This document shows, in pieces, positions 44,379 to 55,100 of a stretch of 64,000 nt of DNA. The notes beneath the pieces were generated by a model that was not told where the DNA came from, made no database searches, and was given only the letters and a program-made list of their open reading frames with translations. The stretch is taken from assembly GCA_964428345.1 (NCBI GenBank), contig CAYRYD010000006.1, positions 1 to 64,000 of the forward strand. Direction: 5' to 3'. The stretch is from JABDMH01 sp964428345 (GTDB taxonomy: Bacteria > Bacteroidota > Bacteroidia > Chitinophagales > Saprospiraceae). The translations under genes were made by a program, and so were the position numbers. The number at the start of each line of letters is the position of its first letter. Position 1 is the first letter of the stretch.

Positions 44379-44960
44379 ATGCATGATATAGAGCCACATT
44401 ATCTCTGGAGAGACAGTTACATCTCGTCTGAAGATTCCCGGTCACCCCATTTCGGAAGAATCTATGACGAGTTTAAATTTAGCAACCGGATCTACAACTA
44501 CTATATTCACCCGCAATGGGACGAGTTTGGATCAGCTACGCTGTATGCCAAGATCATTTTCGTGGATTATGATGATCAGACCGCAATTATTGAGTTGATT
44601 GGGGAGTGGAATGATTGCCTGTCAAACGATATCTTATACCTGAAACAAAACATTATCGACCGGCTCACCAGGGAAGGGATCAACCGGTACACCCTCATTA
44701 TGGACCATGTTTTAAACTTTCACGGTTCGGATGACTGCTATTATGAAGAATGGTTTGAAGATGTGGCTGAAGAAGGTGGTTATATTTGTATGGTCAACTT
44801 ACTGGATCATGTCTATACCGAAATGCGTAAAACCGGTATTGACGCCTATGTGAAAATGAACAAACAGCTTCAGATACCCAACTGGAGAGCCTACAGTCCC
44901 AAGGGTCTGATCCTCGAAATCGAAGCATGGTCACCCCACAAAAGCCGGCGTCTTTACTAA
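44379..44960 (+). CDS. Conserved protein of unknown function upstream of era
   Basis: I do not recognise a family in this 193-residue protein. It is acidic and rich in Tyr and Trp (HYLWRDSYISSEDSRSPHFG, YNYYIHPQWDEFGSATLYAK, DDCYYEEWFEDVAEEGGY), with alternating strands and helices, no signal peptide and no membrane helix, so it should be cytoplasmic. The end, NKQLQIPNWRAYSPKGLI, is well formed and the frame shows ordinary codon use. It stops 8 bases before the era ATG, so the two are almost certainly co-transcribed, which hints at a link to 16S rRNA maturation or cell-cycle control. That link is inference. Confidence 0.7.
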   Translation: MHDIEPHYLWRDSYISSEDSRSPHFGRIYDEFKFSNRIYNYYIHPQWDEFGSATLYAKIIFVDYDDQTAIIELIGEWNDCLSNDILYLKQNIIDRLTREGINRYTLIMDHVLNFHGSDDCYYEEWFEDVAEEGGYICMVNLLDHVYTEMRKTGIDAYVKMNKQLQIPNWRAYSPKGLILEIEAWSPHKSRRLY

Positions 44961-44968
44961 CTTTACAT

Positions 44969-45850
44969 ATGTTTAAGTCTGGGTTTGTCAACATCATCGG
45001 CCGGCCGAATGTCGGAAAGTCAACGCTTATGAATGCGTTGGTGGGCGAACGGATGTCTATCATCACTTGCAAACCACAGACTACCCGTCATCGTATTTTG
45101 GGCATTGTCAGCGGCGAAAACTATCAGTTGGTGTTTTCCGACACACCAGGATATGTTCATGATCCATCCTACAAGATGCATGAGCGGATGAACCGCTATG
45201 TCTTCACCACTTTTGAAGATGCTGATGTCATGTTGTTTGTGGTGGACCAGACCGACGAGTATACTTCTGATCATATTCTAATCCAGAAGCTCAACGAGCT
45301 TTCGTGCCCGGTCATCGTGGTTATCAATAAAATGGATCTCCTTTCGGAACCGGAGCTTGAAGACCTTAAAAGACATTATTCGGGTCTGTTACCCAAAGCA
45401 TTGATACACGTCATCTCTGCATTGAAGCAGGAAAACACCCAGGCATTGTTTAACCAGATCCTGGAATTTCTTCCGGAAGGTCCCGCCTATTTTCCACCCG
45501 ATCAACTTAGTGACCGGCCGCAGCGATTTTTTGTCAGCGAGATTATCCGTGAAAATATCTTCCTGTTATACCGGGAAGAAATCCCCTATTCCTGCGAAGT
45601 AGTGATCGAATCCTTTAAGGAAGAAGCGGATATTATCCGGATTGAAGCCATAATTTTTGTGGATCGAAAGACACAACAATCGATTATCATCGGCAAAGGC
45701 GGAGCTGCCATTAAACAACTCGGCATTGACTCCCGGCAGAAGATGGAAAGCTTTCTGGAAAAGAAAGTATTTTTGCAGCTTCAGGTAAAAGTCAGGGAAG
45801 GCTGGCGAAACAACGACCGTCTTCTGGAAAAACTGGGTTACCATCACTAG
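44969..45850 (+). CDS. era: GTPase Era
   Basis: Era is an essential GTPase that binds the 3' end of 16S rRNA during small-subunit assembly. The 293-residue product has all G motifs: G1 GRPNVGKST (11-19), G2 around CKPQTTRHRILGI, G3 DTPGYV, G4 NKMD and G5 SALKQEN, followed by the C-terminal KH domain with SIIIGKGGAAIKQLGIDSRQ. The ATG at 44969 gives MFKSGFVNIIGRP; the longer frame from 44927 would overlap the unknown gene upstream and is not favoured. A 50-base gap separates it from der, so the two GTPases probably share a transcript. Confidence 0.97.
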   Translation: MFKSGFVNIIGRPNVGKSTLMNALVGERMSIITCKPQTTRHRILGIVSGENYQLVFSDTPGYVHDPSYKMHERMNRYVFTTFEDADVMLFVVDQTDEYTSDHILIQKLNELSCPVIVVINKMDLLSEPELEDLKRHYSGLLPKALIHVISALKQENTQALFNQILEFLPEGPAYFPPDQLSDRPQRFFVSEIIRENIFLLYREEIPYSCEVVIESFKEEADIIRIEAIIFVDRKTQQSIIIGKGGAAIKQLGIDSRQKMESFLEKKVFLQLQVKVREGWRNNDRLLEKLGYHH

Positions 45851-45900
45851 GAAGGCGACAACCGGAACCCCGACCTGAGGTAACCTTCAGAAAGAAGCTT

Positions 45901-47208
45901 ATGAGCAATATTGTGGCGATAGTGGGAAGACCCAATGTGGGGAAATCCACCCTGTACAACCGTCTGATCGGTCAGCAGGATGCGATCATAGATAACATAT
46001 CGGGAGTGACCAGGGACCGTCTCTACGGCACCAGTGAATGGAATGGCCTGAGCTTTACGGTGGTTGATACTGGTGGTTTCGTTCACGGATCGGATGACAT
46101 CTTTGAAAGTGCCATCCGCCGTCAGGTCAGGATTGCCATCGATGAAGCATCGGCCATCATCTTCATGGTCGATGTGACCACCGGAATTACCGATCTGGAC
46201 GAACAGATCGCTGAGATGTTACGGAAAAGCGAAAAACCCGTGCTGCTCGCTGTCAATAAAGTGGACAATTACACCCGGCAGCTCGAAGCCAATGAGTTTT
46301 GGAGCCTCGGATTTGAAGACACGTTCTTCCTGTCATCGATTACCGGCAGCGGCACGGGAGAACTGTTGGATGCCCTGATCGAACATCTGAACAAAGAAGA
46401 AGAGGAGCTGGAAACCGATATTCCTAAAATCGCGATCATTGGTCAACCCAATGTGGGCAAATCGTCCCTGACCAATGCCCTGTTGGGCGAAGAGCGAAAC
46501 ATCGTGACCGAAATAGCCGGTACGACCCGGGACAGTATCCACACTAAATACACTAAATTCAATCGTACTTTCTATTTGATTGATACAGCCGGACTTCGCA
46601 AGAAAACGAAAGTACACGAAGACCTTGAATTTTATTCGACGCTGAGGGCTATCCGGGCGGTAGAGGAGTCGGATGTCTGCATCATCCTGATTGATGCCAC
46701 CACCGGGATAGAAGCCCAGGACCTCCAGATTTATCAACTGGCGGTGAAACGGAAGAAAGGGATTGTCGTAGCGGTCAATAAGTGGGACCTGGTCGAAGAA
46801 AAAGAAACCAATACCGCGAGAGATATGGAGCAGGACATCCGCAACCGGTTGGCACCTTTTAACGACGTCCCGATAGTCTTCATTTCAGCCCTGCAAAAGC
46901 AACGGATCTTCAAAGTGATGGAACTGGCGCTGGAAGTTTATGAAAAGAGGAAGACCAGGATCCGTACCGCAGAGCTCAACGAGGTTATGTTGAAGGCGAT
47001 TGAAAATTTTCACCCGCCAGCCCACCGGGGCAAGTTCATTAAAATTAAATACGTCAGTCAATTACCAACCCGCACTCCGTCGTTTGCTTTTTTCTGCAAT
47101 TACCCGGATTTTGTGAAAGGAAGTTATCGCAACTATCTGGAAAATCAGTTAAGGAAAAACTTTGACTTCTGTGGGGTGCCCATTTCCATACATTTCAGAG
47201 AAAAATAA
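45901..47208 (+). CDS. der: GTPase Der (EngA)
   Basis: Der is a double GTPase needed for 50S assembly. The 435-residue protein has two G domains, the first with GRPNVGKST (8-16), DTGGFV and NKVD, the second with GQPNVGKSS near 182, DTAGLRKK and NKWD, and a C-terminal KH-like domain beginning near 350 (NEVMLKAIENFHPPAHRGKF, CGVPISIHFREK). Length is standard. It lies between era and the dTDP-rhamnose genes, only 2 bases before rfbC, so der, rfbC and rfbD look like one operon. Confidence 0.97.
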   Translation: MSNIVAIVGRPNVGKSTLYNRLIGQQDAIIDNISGVTRDRLYGTSEWNGLSFTVVDTGGFVHGSDDIFESAIRRQVRIAIDEASAIIFMVDVTTGITDLDEQIAEMLRKSEKPVLLAVNKVDNYTRQLEANEFWSLGFEDTFFLSSITGSGTGELLDALIEHLNKEEEELETDIPKIAIIGQPNVGKSSLTNALLGEERNIVTEIAGTTRDSIHTKYTKFNRTFYLIDTAGLRKKTKVHEDLEFYSTLRAIRAVEESDVCIILIDATTGIEAQDLQIYQLAVKRKKGIVVAVNKWDLVEEKETNTARDMEQDIRNRLAPFNDVPIVFISALQKQRIFKVMELALEVYEKRKTRIRTAELNEVMLKAIENFHPPAHRGKFIKIKYVSQLPTRTPSFAFFCNYPDFVKGSYRNYLENQLRKNFDFCGVPISIHFREK

Positions 47209-47210
47209 AC

Positions 47211-47765
47211 ATGAATATTATCAAGACCCCCATTGAAGGCCTGATAATTATTGAACCGGACGTCTGGCATGATGATCGAGGATATTTTTTTGAAAGTTAT
47301 CAGATTGAGCGATACCAGGAAGCCGGCATCGGTTGCCAGTTTGTGCAGGATAATGAGTCCCTGTCAGGATATGGTGTCTTGCGTGGGTTGCACTATCAGC
47401 TACCTCCTTACGGACAGGACAAACTGGTGCGCATCGTAAAAGGTTCTATCCTCGATGTAGCCGTCGATATTCGTCCCGGGTCTCCCACTTTCGGAGCGTA
47501 CCACTCCGAGGTTCTGAGTGATGGAAACAAGCGTCAATTTTTCATTCCCCAGGGATTTGCCCATGGCTATATCTGTCTTTCGGACGAGGTCATTTTTTCC
47601 TACAAATGCAGCAATATTTACTCAAAAGCGCATGAAGGCGGAATCCGCTTTGATGACCCCCGGCTCAATATTGACTGGCAGTTCGACCTGGGGAGCGTAC
47701 TGGTTTCAGACCGGGACCGGAACTTACCCCTTTTTGGCAACCATCTACAATGGCCCGAAGGATGA
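47211..47765 (+). CDS. rfbC: dTDP-4-dehydrorhamnose 3,5-epimerase
   Basis: RfbC (RmlC) is the third enzyme of dTDP-L-rhamnose synthesis, a cupin epimerase. The 184-residue product shows the family core: IIEPDVWHDDRGYFFESY, QDNESLSGYGVLRGLHYQLP with the catalytic His, DKLVRIVKGSILDVAVDIRP, FFIPQGFAHGYICLSDEVIF and YSKAHEGGIRFDDP. It follows der by 2 bases and overlaps rfbD by 4 (ATGA). The first two pathway genes (rfbA, rfbB) are not in the window. Confidence 0.95.
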   Translation: MNIIKTPIEGLIIIEPDVWHDDRGYFFESYQIERYQEAGIGCQFVQDNESLSGYGVLRGLHYQLPPYGQDKLVRIVKGSILDVAVDIRPGSPTFGAYHSEVLSDGNKRQFFIPQGFAHGYICLSDEVIFSYKCSNIYSKAHEGGIRFDDPRLNIDWQFDLGSVLVSDRDRNLPLFGNHLQWPEG

Positions 47766-48664
47766 CCGGTACAATGCTGATTACCGGGGCGTCCGGGCAA
47801 TTGGGACAAGAGTTTGCCCGAATCGGTCAGGAGACCGGCAGGGATGATTTAGTTTTCTGGACGAGGGAAACCGGTAATATCTGTGATCCGGATATCGGCC
47901 AAAGGATCAGAGATCTCAGTCCGGGCTTGCTGATCAATTGTGCAGCGTATACCGCTGTTGATCAGGCTGAAGAAGAAGCAGCACAGGCATACCAGGTCAA
48001 CGCTGAGGCGGTACGGAATCTGGGGATCGTTGCCCAGGATCTCGGAATTCCGGTTATCCATTTTTCCAGTGACTATGTTTACCATAACCAACTCAGACGA
48101 CCATTGCTGGAAACCGACCCGGTGCGGCCCAAGAGTGTTTATGCCAAATCCAAACTTAAAGGAGAGCAGTATTTAATGGCCCATCACTCTTTCCCGCTGA
48201 TCTTCCGGGTTTCCTGGTTATATTCTACTTTTGGCCGGAATTTCCCAAAAACGATCCGTCATCTGGCAAGCCAACGGGAGCATCTGAACGTAGTTTGTGA
48301 TCAGGTTGGTGTTCCTACTTATGCCCGGGACCTGGCTTTGGCGATTATGAAGATCGTAGACCACATGAGATCACTGAACGCCTGGCAACAAGTGGCCGGC
48401 ATCTACAATTACAGTAATGAAGGCATGACCAACTGGGCGGAAATTGCTGATTTTATCGTACGATTCGACCACCTGCCCTGCCGTATCAATCCGATTCCAG
48501 GCAGGCAATATCCCACCCGGGCGGCAAGACCAAGGTACAGTAAATTAAATCTTAGTAAATTCAGGGAAACATTTAAGCAACCGATCCGGCCCTGGCAGGA
48601 GGCGTTGGCAGAATGTCTTTCAGAATTACAAACGAAAGAGCCATCGATGCGTTTATCTAAATAA
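47762..48664 (+). CDS. rfbD: dTDP-4-dehydrorhamnose reductase
   Basis: RfbD (RmlD) uses NAD(P)H to make dTDP-L-rhamnose. The 300-residue short-chain-dehydrogenase-like protein has the nucleotide-binding MLITGASGQLGQEFARIGQE, the segment LINCAAYTAVDQAEEEAAQA, FSSDYVYHNQ, the catalytic YAKSKLKGE (Tyr and Lys), VSWLYSTFGRNFPKT and VVCDQVGVPTYARDLA. The start at 47762 overlaps the rfbC stop in an ATGA arrangement, giving translational coupling; ATG 47774 just before LITGA is an alternative. The pathway feeds surface polysaccharide, fitting the surface-protein gene 10 bases downstream. Confidence 0.95.
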   Translation: MTGTMLITGASGQLGQEFARIGQETGRDDLVFWTRETGNICDPDIGQRIRDLSPGLLINCAAYTAVDQAEEEAAQAYQVNAEAVRNLGIVAQDLGIPVIHFSSDYVYHNQLRRPLLETDPVRPKSVYAKSKLKGEQYLMAHHSFPLIFRVSWLYSTFGRNFPKTIRHLASQREHLNVVCDQVGVPTYARDLALAIMKIVDHMRSLNAWQQVAGIYNYSNEGMTNWAEIADFIVRFDHLPCRINPIPGRQYPTRAARPRYSKLNLSKFRETFKQPIRPWQEALAECLSELQTKEPSMRLSK

Positions 48665-48673
48665 AAGTTGCAC

Positions 48674-51403
48674 ATGCGGTATAGTAAACATACAGTCTGG
48701 AGAACATGCTTATTGCTGGCGTCTTTTCTGGCATTTACTTCCGCTTATGCCACCCACAACCGGGCTGGAGAAATCACCTATGAACAGATCGGAGAACTGA
48801 CCATCCGGGTGACCATTACGACCTACACCAAAACCAGCAGTTTCCAGGCTGACCGGGATACCCTGGACATCTACTGGGGTGATGGTTCGTTTTCGAAAAT
48901 CGGCCGGATTAACGGTGAAGGCGATCAGTTGCCTAATGATATCAAGCGTAATTTTTACGTCACCACCCACACCTACCCGGGCCGTGGAACGTACACGATG
49001 TATTTTACAGACCCGAACCGGATTGCAAGCATCCTGAACATTGACCCCCCCAATTCAATCCGGATACCTTTTCATATCTCAACGACTTTTACCTTTCTGA
49101 GCAGTCAGTTTCAGGGATCCAACAGTTCAGCGATCCTTCTTCAACCTCCGATTGATTACGCCTGTGTGGGTCAGCGATTTATTCATAACGCCAATGCCTA
49201 CGATCCGGACGGAGACAGCCTGTCTTACGAACTGATCGTTCCCTTTGAAGATGTCGGAAAAGAAGTGCCTAATTACAGCTATCCCGATATGATCTCTCCG
49301 GGATCCCAAAACCGCCTGACCCTGGATGAAAGAACCGGCGACATTATCTGGGATGCTCCACAAAGAGCCGGAGAATACAATATTGCTTTTAAGATACATG
49401 AATACCGTAAGGGAGTCTTGCTAAACTCCATTATCAGGGACATGCAAATTCTGGTCGAAAACTGCGATAACCGGCCTCCTGTCATTGAAACCATCGATGA
49501 GATCTGTGTGGTCGCCGGTGAAACCGTCAGTTTTCCGGTCACGGCGACCGATCCGGATGGCCCTTCGCAGCAAATCGCGCTAACCGCTCTTGGGGGGCCC
49601 TTTAGTACCCCCATCAGTCCGGCCACATTCTCACTCGATGGGTCATACCGGGATCAACCGGTCACCGGGATTTTCACCTGGCAGACGCAATGTGAACATA
49701 TATCCCAACATGCCTACTCGGTCGTATTCAAAGCAGTAGACGATACCCGTGATACCTCCGGCCTGGCTACCTTAAAGACCGTATTGGTCAAGGTCATAGG
49801 TCCGCCTCCTGAAAATCTGGTGGCAGAACAAAGTGGAATCAGTAATTACATCAGCTGGGATATGCCTTACCGTTGCGACATGACGGAAAATGATTACTTC
49901 ATCGGATTTACAGTATGGAGAAGAGCCAATAGCAACCGCTTTCCCATTGACACCTGCAATCCCGGGCTGGAAGGTAAAGGATATATACCCATCGCCTATG
50001 GGGTAAAAGACAATGAAAATGAGCGCTATTTTTACATCGACAATGATGTTACACCAGGTCTTAACTATTGTTACCGGGTCACTGCCACTTTTGGACAGCT
50101 CTCTATTGCCGGTTACCGCTACAACCTGGTTGAAAGTCTGCCATCCAATGAAGATTGTGCCGGGTTGATCCTCGACCGGCCCTACATCACAAAAGTTTCC
50201 GTGCTAGCCACCGACCCGGTCAATGGTGTCGTCGAATGCAACTGGACCAAACCCGATCCCGAAGATTTTGACACTACGGCCTTTGGAGGGCCCTATCGCC
50301 TGGAGTTGCACCGGGGAGAGGGCTTTAACCCTGCCACTTTGCAACCGGTAGCCGGAGCCCAGTTCACGAGTCCAACTTTTACCGGCCTAACTGATACGCT
50401 GTTTATTGACAATACAGGCCTGAACACCACTGATCAGGTCTACGCTTACCAGGTTTTCTTTTATGCCAATGGTAATTTTCTTTTCAGCAAATCGGATATT
50501 GCTTCTACAGTCCGGCTGGAGAGTTCACCCAGTGACCAGGGGGTAAACCTTTCCTGGCAGGTCAATGTACCCTGGCAAAACTATGCCTACCGGATATTCC
50601 GCCGGCATAGTCTCCAAATGGAGTTCCAGTTGATTGACATGACCACCGAAACCTTGTATACCGATACCGGTTTGCAAAATGGGGAAGAATATTGCTATTA
50701 CATCGAGACGGAAGGAACCTATGGTATTGATGAACTACCGAGCCCGCTTTTCAATCTTTCCCAGATCATCTGTGAAGTACCGGAAGATGTAGTACCCCCA
50801 TGTATTCCGGTTCTCAGTGTGCAAAACTCCTGCAATGACCCGAATCTTTCCAGCGGAGGTACCTTCATCAACCGCCTTAACTGGAATTTCAACAATACCT
50901 GTCAGGATCGCTCTGACATCGCCGGGTACCGCATCTACTACAAACCAAGAACCGATACCAGCTTTATTTTACTGGATGAAATCGCCGGAAATACGACGAC
51001 CTATGATCACCGGTCTGAATCTGGCCTTCCGGGTTGTTATGGCATCACCTCGCTGGATTCTCTTGGCAATGAGAGTGATACCAGCAACGTTGTGTGTGTC
51101 ACAAACTGTCCTTTTTATCAGCTGCCCAATGTATTTACTCCAAACGGAGATGGAGCCAATGATCTTTTCATCGCCTTTCCATACCAGTTTATTGATCGCG
51201 TCGAGATGAAAATCTTTAACCGCTGGGGGCAACTCGTGTTTGAAACCACAAATCCGGACATCGAATGGGATGGATCCAATCTGGCAGGCAATGAACTTTC
51301 CGAAGGAGTTTACACCTATATCTGTGAAGTGTTTGAATCCAGTTCCGATGGTGTAACTACGAGTTCGAACGTATTACGCGGATTCATTGAGTTACTCCGT
51401 TAA
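48674..51403 (+). CDS. Gliding-motility-type T9SS surface protein
   Basis: The 909-residue protein starts with a signal peptide (VWRTCLLLASFLAFTSAYA) and the region HNRAGEITYEQIGELTIRVT, common at the start of this Bacteroidota family. It continues with cadherin/PKD-like modules (about 30-370; AYDPDGDSLSYELIVPFEDV, TATDPDGPSQQIALTALGGP), three or four fibronectin-III-like modules (about 380-790; NYISWDMPYRC, GLNYCYRVTATFG, VNLSWQVNVPWQNYAYRIFR), and the type B gliding-motility C-terminal domain (NVFTPNGDGANDLFIAF, MKIFNRWGQLVFETT, GFIELLR). It should be exported by the type IX system and stay at the cell surface as an adhesin or matrix protein. ATG 48674 is used rather than the TTG 6 bases upstream. 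Confidence 0.9.
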   Translation: MRYSKHTVWRTCLLLASFLAFTSAYATHNRAGEITYEQIGELTIRVTITTYTKTSSFQADRDTLDIYWGDGSFSKIGRINGEGDQLPNDIKRNFYVTTHTYPGRGTYTMYFTDPNRIASILNIDPPNSIRIPFHISTTFTFLSSQFQGSNSSAILLQPPIDYACVGQRFIHNANAYDPDGDSLSYELIVPFEDVGKEVPNYSYPDMISPGSQNRLTLDERTGDIIWDAPQRAGEYNIAFKIHEYRKGVLLNSIIRDMQILVENCDNRPPVIETIDEICVVAGETVSFPVTATDPDGPSQQIALTALGGPFSTPISPATFSLDGSYRDQPVTGIFTWQTQCEHISQHAYSVVFKAVDDTRDTSGLATLKTVLVKVIGPPPENLVAEQSGISNYISWDMPYRCDMTENDYFIGFTVWRRANSNRFPIDTCNPGLEGKGYIPIAYGVKDNENERYFYIDNDVTPGLNYCYRVTATFGQLSIAGYRYNLVESLPSNEDCAGLILDRPYITKVSVLATDPVNGVVECNWTKPDPEDFDTTAFGGPYRLELHRGEGFNPATLQPVAGAQFTSPTFTGLTDTLFIDNTGLNTTDQVYAYQVFFYANGNFLFSKSDIASTVRLESSPSDQGVNLSWQVNVPWQNYAYRIFRRHSLQMEFQLIDMTTETLYTDTGLQNGEEYCYYIETEGTYGIDELPSPLFNLSQIICEVPEDVVPPCIPVLSVQNSCNDPNLSSGGTFINRLNWNFNNTCQDRSDIAGYRIYYKPRTDTSFILLDEIAGNTTTYDHRSESGLPGCYGITSLDSLGNESDTSNVVCVTNCPFYQLPNVFTPNGDGANDLFIAFPYQFIDRVEMKIFNRWGQLVFETTNPDIEWDGSNLAGNELSEGVYTYICEVFESSSDGVTTSSNVLRGFIELLR

Positions 51404-51434
51404 TGATTTACACCATTTAACGAGCCGTGACCAT

Positions 51435-51442
51435 TACCTTTG
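51435..51442 (+). promoter_or_regulatory. TAnnTTTG box upstream of ribE
   Basis: TACCTTTG fits the Bacteroidota -7 consensus exactly and lies 31 bases before the ribE ATG. The expected TTTG 19 bases upstream is not present, so the promoter is only partly supported. The 70-base leader is too short for an FMN riboswitch. Confidence 0.45.
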
Positions 51443-51473
51443 TGCCACGGCACGTTAAATTGAATCCAACAAC

Positions 51474-52073
51474 ATGTTTACCGGCATTATTGAAGCACTT
51501 GGCACCATCCTTCATCTGGAGAATGATCAGGGTAATTTGATCATCACAATTCAATCGCCCATTTCTTCCGGCCTTAAGAGCGATCAAAGTGTTTCGCATG
51601 ATGGTGTGTGTCTCACGGTAGTGGAGGTCAAGGGCGATACTCACCGGGTAATCGCCGTACAAGAGACATTAAGCCGGACTACGCTGCAACGTTGGAAAAC
51701 CGGGCAGCAGGTGAACCTGGAACGTGCCATGGTTTTTGGTGGGAGGTTGGATGGCCATCTGGTGCAAGGTCATGTTGACGAAACAGGTACCTGTCTGGAT
51801 ATCCGTTATCAGGATGGTGGCCGGCTCGTCACCATTTCCTTTAATCCCGGAAGCGCTCATTTGCTGGTCAATAAGGGTTCAGTTGCCATCAACGGTATAA
51901 GCCTGACCCTGATTGAGCCAACCGTCAATCAATTTTCGGTAGCGATCATTCCCTACACCTGGGATCACACGACTTTCCATCTGCTCCGGAAAGGAGATCC
52001 GGTCAATCTCGAATTTGACATCATGGGTAAGTACTTTGCGCGGATGATGGAGGTCTACCCAACAATCAAATAG
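51474..52073 (+). CDS. ribE: Riboflavin synthase, alpha subunit
   Basis: Riboflavin synthase dismutates two lumazine molecules to riboflavin. The 199-residue protein has the two repeated lumazine-binding domains: MFTGIIEALGTI and SVSHDGVCLTVVE in the first (1-95), and VQGHVDETGTCL, KGSVAINGISLTLIE and FSVAIIPYTWDHTT in the second (about 97-190). Both domains keep the Ser/Thr and His residues of the active site. It is a single gene, convergent with rpoC across a shared hairpin terminator, and has no other riboflavin gene near it. Confidence 0.95.
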   Translation: MFTGIIEALGTILHLENDQGNLIITIQSPISSGLKSDQSVSHDGVCLTVVEVKGDTHRVIAVQETLSRTTLQRWKTGQQVNLERAMVFGGRLDGHLVQGHVDETGTCLDIRYQDGGRLVTISFNPGSAHLLVNKGSVAINGISLTLIEPTVNQFSVAIIPYTWDHTTFHLLRKGDPVNLEFDIMGKYFARMMEVYPTIK

Positions 52074-52125
52074 CCACTTACCATACCGGAGAATCTCCAG
52101 ATCCGGAATTCTCAGATCATCGAGT

Positions 52126-52160
52126 AAAAAAAAGCTGTGAACAGAAATCCACAGCTTTTA
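52126..52160 (-). terminator. Strong bidirectional terminator between rpoC and ribE
   Basis: AAAAGCTGTG (52130-52139) pairs perfectly with CACAGCTTTT (52150-52159) around a 10-base loop. In the minus direction the stem is followed by eight T's (the A run at 52126-52133), the classical end for the rpoBC transcript. In the plus direction a shorter T run serves ribE. Confidence 0.85.
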
Positions 52161-52197
52161 TTGCTAAATTCTCTTAAAAGAATCGAATTAAACCATC

Positions 52198-55100
52198 CTA
52201 TCCTTCCTGGGTAGTTAATGGATCACCAGTGACCACCAGCGATCTGAATTTTCTCAAACCGGTACCGGCTGGAATTTTCTTGCCGACGATCACATTTTCC
52301 TTCAATCCAATGAGTCCATCTTCTCTGGCCGCAATGGCAGCAGTACTTAGCACCTTGGTCGTCTCCTGGAAGGAAGCGGCGGAAATCCAGCTATGAGTAC
52401 CCAGTGAAGACTTCGTAATACCCTGAAGTTCCGGACTGGAAGTTGCCGGAATGGCATCGCGGCACTCCACTGCTTTCAGATCGTTGCGTTTCAGATAACT
52501 GTTCTCCTCACGCAACTGTCTCAGCGTAACCAGCTGACCTGCCTTGAGTTTATTGGAATCACCGGGATCAGTGACGAACTTCTTGTCAAAAATCCAGTCA
52601 TTTTGCTCCAGAAAATCGTATTTCTCAACTGCTTCTCCTTCGAGGAAACTGGTATCTCCCGGATCATTGATCACGACCCTTCTCATCATCTGTCGCACTA
52701 TCACCTCGATATGTTTGTCATTGATGGTGATACCCTGGGCCCGGTATACCTCCTGCACACCATTGACCAGGTAGGTTTGTACGGCAAAAGGTCCTTTAAT
52801 GTCCAGGATGTCGCTTGGCGCGATCGAACCATCGGAAAGCTGAGTCCCCGCCCTGACAAAGTCACCCTCCTGAACGAGGATGTGTTTTGACAGCCCAATC
52901 AGGTATTTGCGTACCTGATCATCTTTGGCGGTAATGATTACTTCACGGTTTCCGCGTTTGATTTTACCAAAAGAAACCACTCCGTCTATTTCGGCAACCA
53001 CGGCCGGATTTGAAGGATTACGGGCTTCAAAAAGCTCGGTTACCCTCGGCAAACCACCGGTGATGTCCGAAATTTTACCCAGATTACGCGGTATTTTCGC
53101 AATAATCTCTCCAGAGGTAATCTCATCTCCATCGTCGATCGAGATATAAGCTCCCACCGGGAGGTTGTATGTTCGCAATTCCTCACCATCCTTGTCAAGG
53201 ATCTTGATGACCGGGATTTTCCGTTTTTTCTTGGATTCGACCACGACCTTTTCAGCATATCCGGTCTGATCATCCCGCTCTATCCGGTAGGTCTCCCCTT
53301 CTTCGATGGCTTCAAACTCTGTGACGCCTGAGAATTCGGAAATGATCACAGCATTGAACGGATCCCATTCACATAACGTATCTCCCCTCTTGACTTCCTG
53401 TTTGTCCCTGACAAAGATCCGGGCACCGTACGGAATGTGCATGGATGTATAGAGTTTGCCATTTTTCCCGTCGATCAGTCTGATCTCACCGGTTCTCGAG
53501 AGAACAACTTCCCTTGTGCTGCCATTCTCCACCAGCCTGGTGGTCTTGATGCCATCAAATTCGACGACTGCATCAAACTTGGAGGAGAGTTCCGATTCCG
53601 CTTTCGTAACGGAAGCAATACCACCCACGTGGAAGGTACGCAACGTCAACTGGGTACCTGGTTCACCGATAGACTGTGCGGCAATGATACCAACCGCATC
53701 TCCTCTCTCGGCAATCCGGCCGGTAGCCAGGTTCTTACCATAGCATTTTCGGCAAATACCGCGTTTGGTTTCACAGGTCAGGGCTGAACGGATGTTGACC
53801 ATTTCAATCCCAACATCTTCAATATAATCAGCGGTTTTTTCATCGATATAGCCATCAGCCGGCACGATCAATTCATCGGTCACCGGATGAAGGATGTCGT
53901 ACAGAGTAAAGCGACCTTCAATACGCCGGGCAAGTGGCTGGATCACTTTCTCATTATCCTTCAGTGCATAGGTCTCATTGCCTCGCAGAGTTCCGCAATC
54001 TTCTTCCATGATGACCACATCCTGGGCAACGTCGACCAGCCTTCGGGTCAGATAACCGGCATCAGCCGTCTTTAAAGCAGTGTCAGCAAGACCTTTCCGG
54101 GCACCGTGTGTGGAGATGAAATACTCCAATACTGACAGACCATCAAGGAAGTTGGACAAGATCGGGTTTTCAATGATAGCGGCTCCGGTATCGCCAGATT
54201 TCCTGGGTTTAGCCATCAGTCCCCGCAATCCGCAAAGCTGCTTGATCTGCTGTTTCGAACCCCGGGCACCGGAATGCAACATCATATAAACCGAATTAAA
54301 TCCGTCCTTATGCTCGCCGAGTTCTTTCAGCAGGTTGTCGGTGATGGTGTTGTCTGCATAGGTCCACTTATCGATGATCTGATTGTACCTTTCATTGTTG
54401 GTGATCAGACCCATATTGTAGTTCTCCCAGACCTCATCCACCTCTGTTTGGGCTTCTTCAAGAATTTCCGCCTTCACGGTAGGGGTGATCAGATCACCCA
54501 GGTTGAAAGACAAACCTCCCTTGAAAGCCCAGTAGAAGCCCAGATCCTTGATGTGATCAAGAAATTCCGCGGTGACTTCCATGTTGGTGCGAATAATGAT
54601 ATCGCTGATAATGGTCTTCAGGTTGCGCTTGGTGAGCAACTCGTTGATAAAGGGTACTCCTTTAGGTATGGCATGGTTAAAAATAACCCGGCCTACCGTT
54701 GTGCGGATGATCTCCTTTTCAATTTTGCCTTTTTCCTTTTCAATCGGTACCCTTACCTTAATGGGTGCGTGCAGATCGATCTCACCTTCGTTATAAGCGA
54801 TCAAAACTTCTTCCGGCGAGTAGAAGGTCCGGATGCCATTCGGGCTTCCGTTGGTAATGGATCGTTCTTTGCTGAGATAGTACAATCCCAGAACCATATC
54901 CTGCGATGGCAGGGTGATCGGCGAGCCGTCCTGAGGATTCAGGATGTTATGCGAAGACAACATCAATATCTGGGCTTCCAGAATAGCCGCCTGACTAAGG
55001 GGAAGGTGCACCGCCATCTGGTCACCGTCGAAGTCTGCGTTAAAGGCACCGCACACAAGTGGGTGCAACTGAATGGCTTTACCCTCCACCAACTTTGGCT

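Noticed and set aside
51404..51473. FMN riboswitch before ribE
   Set aside because: The gap is only 70 bases and none of the conserved RFN blocks is present.
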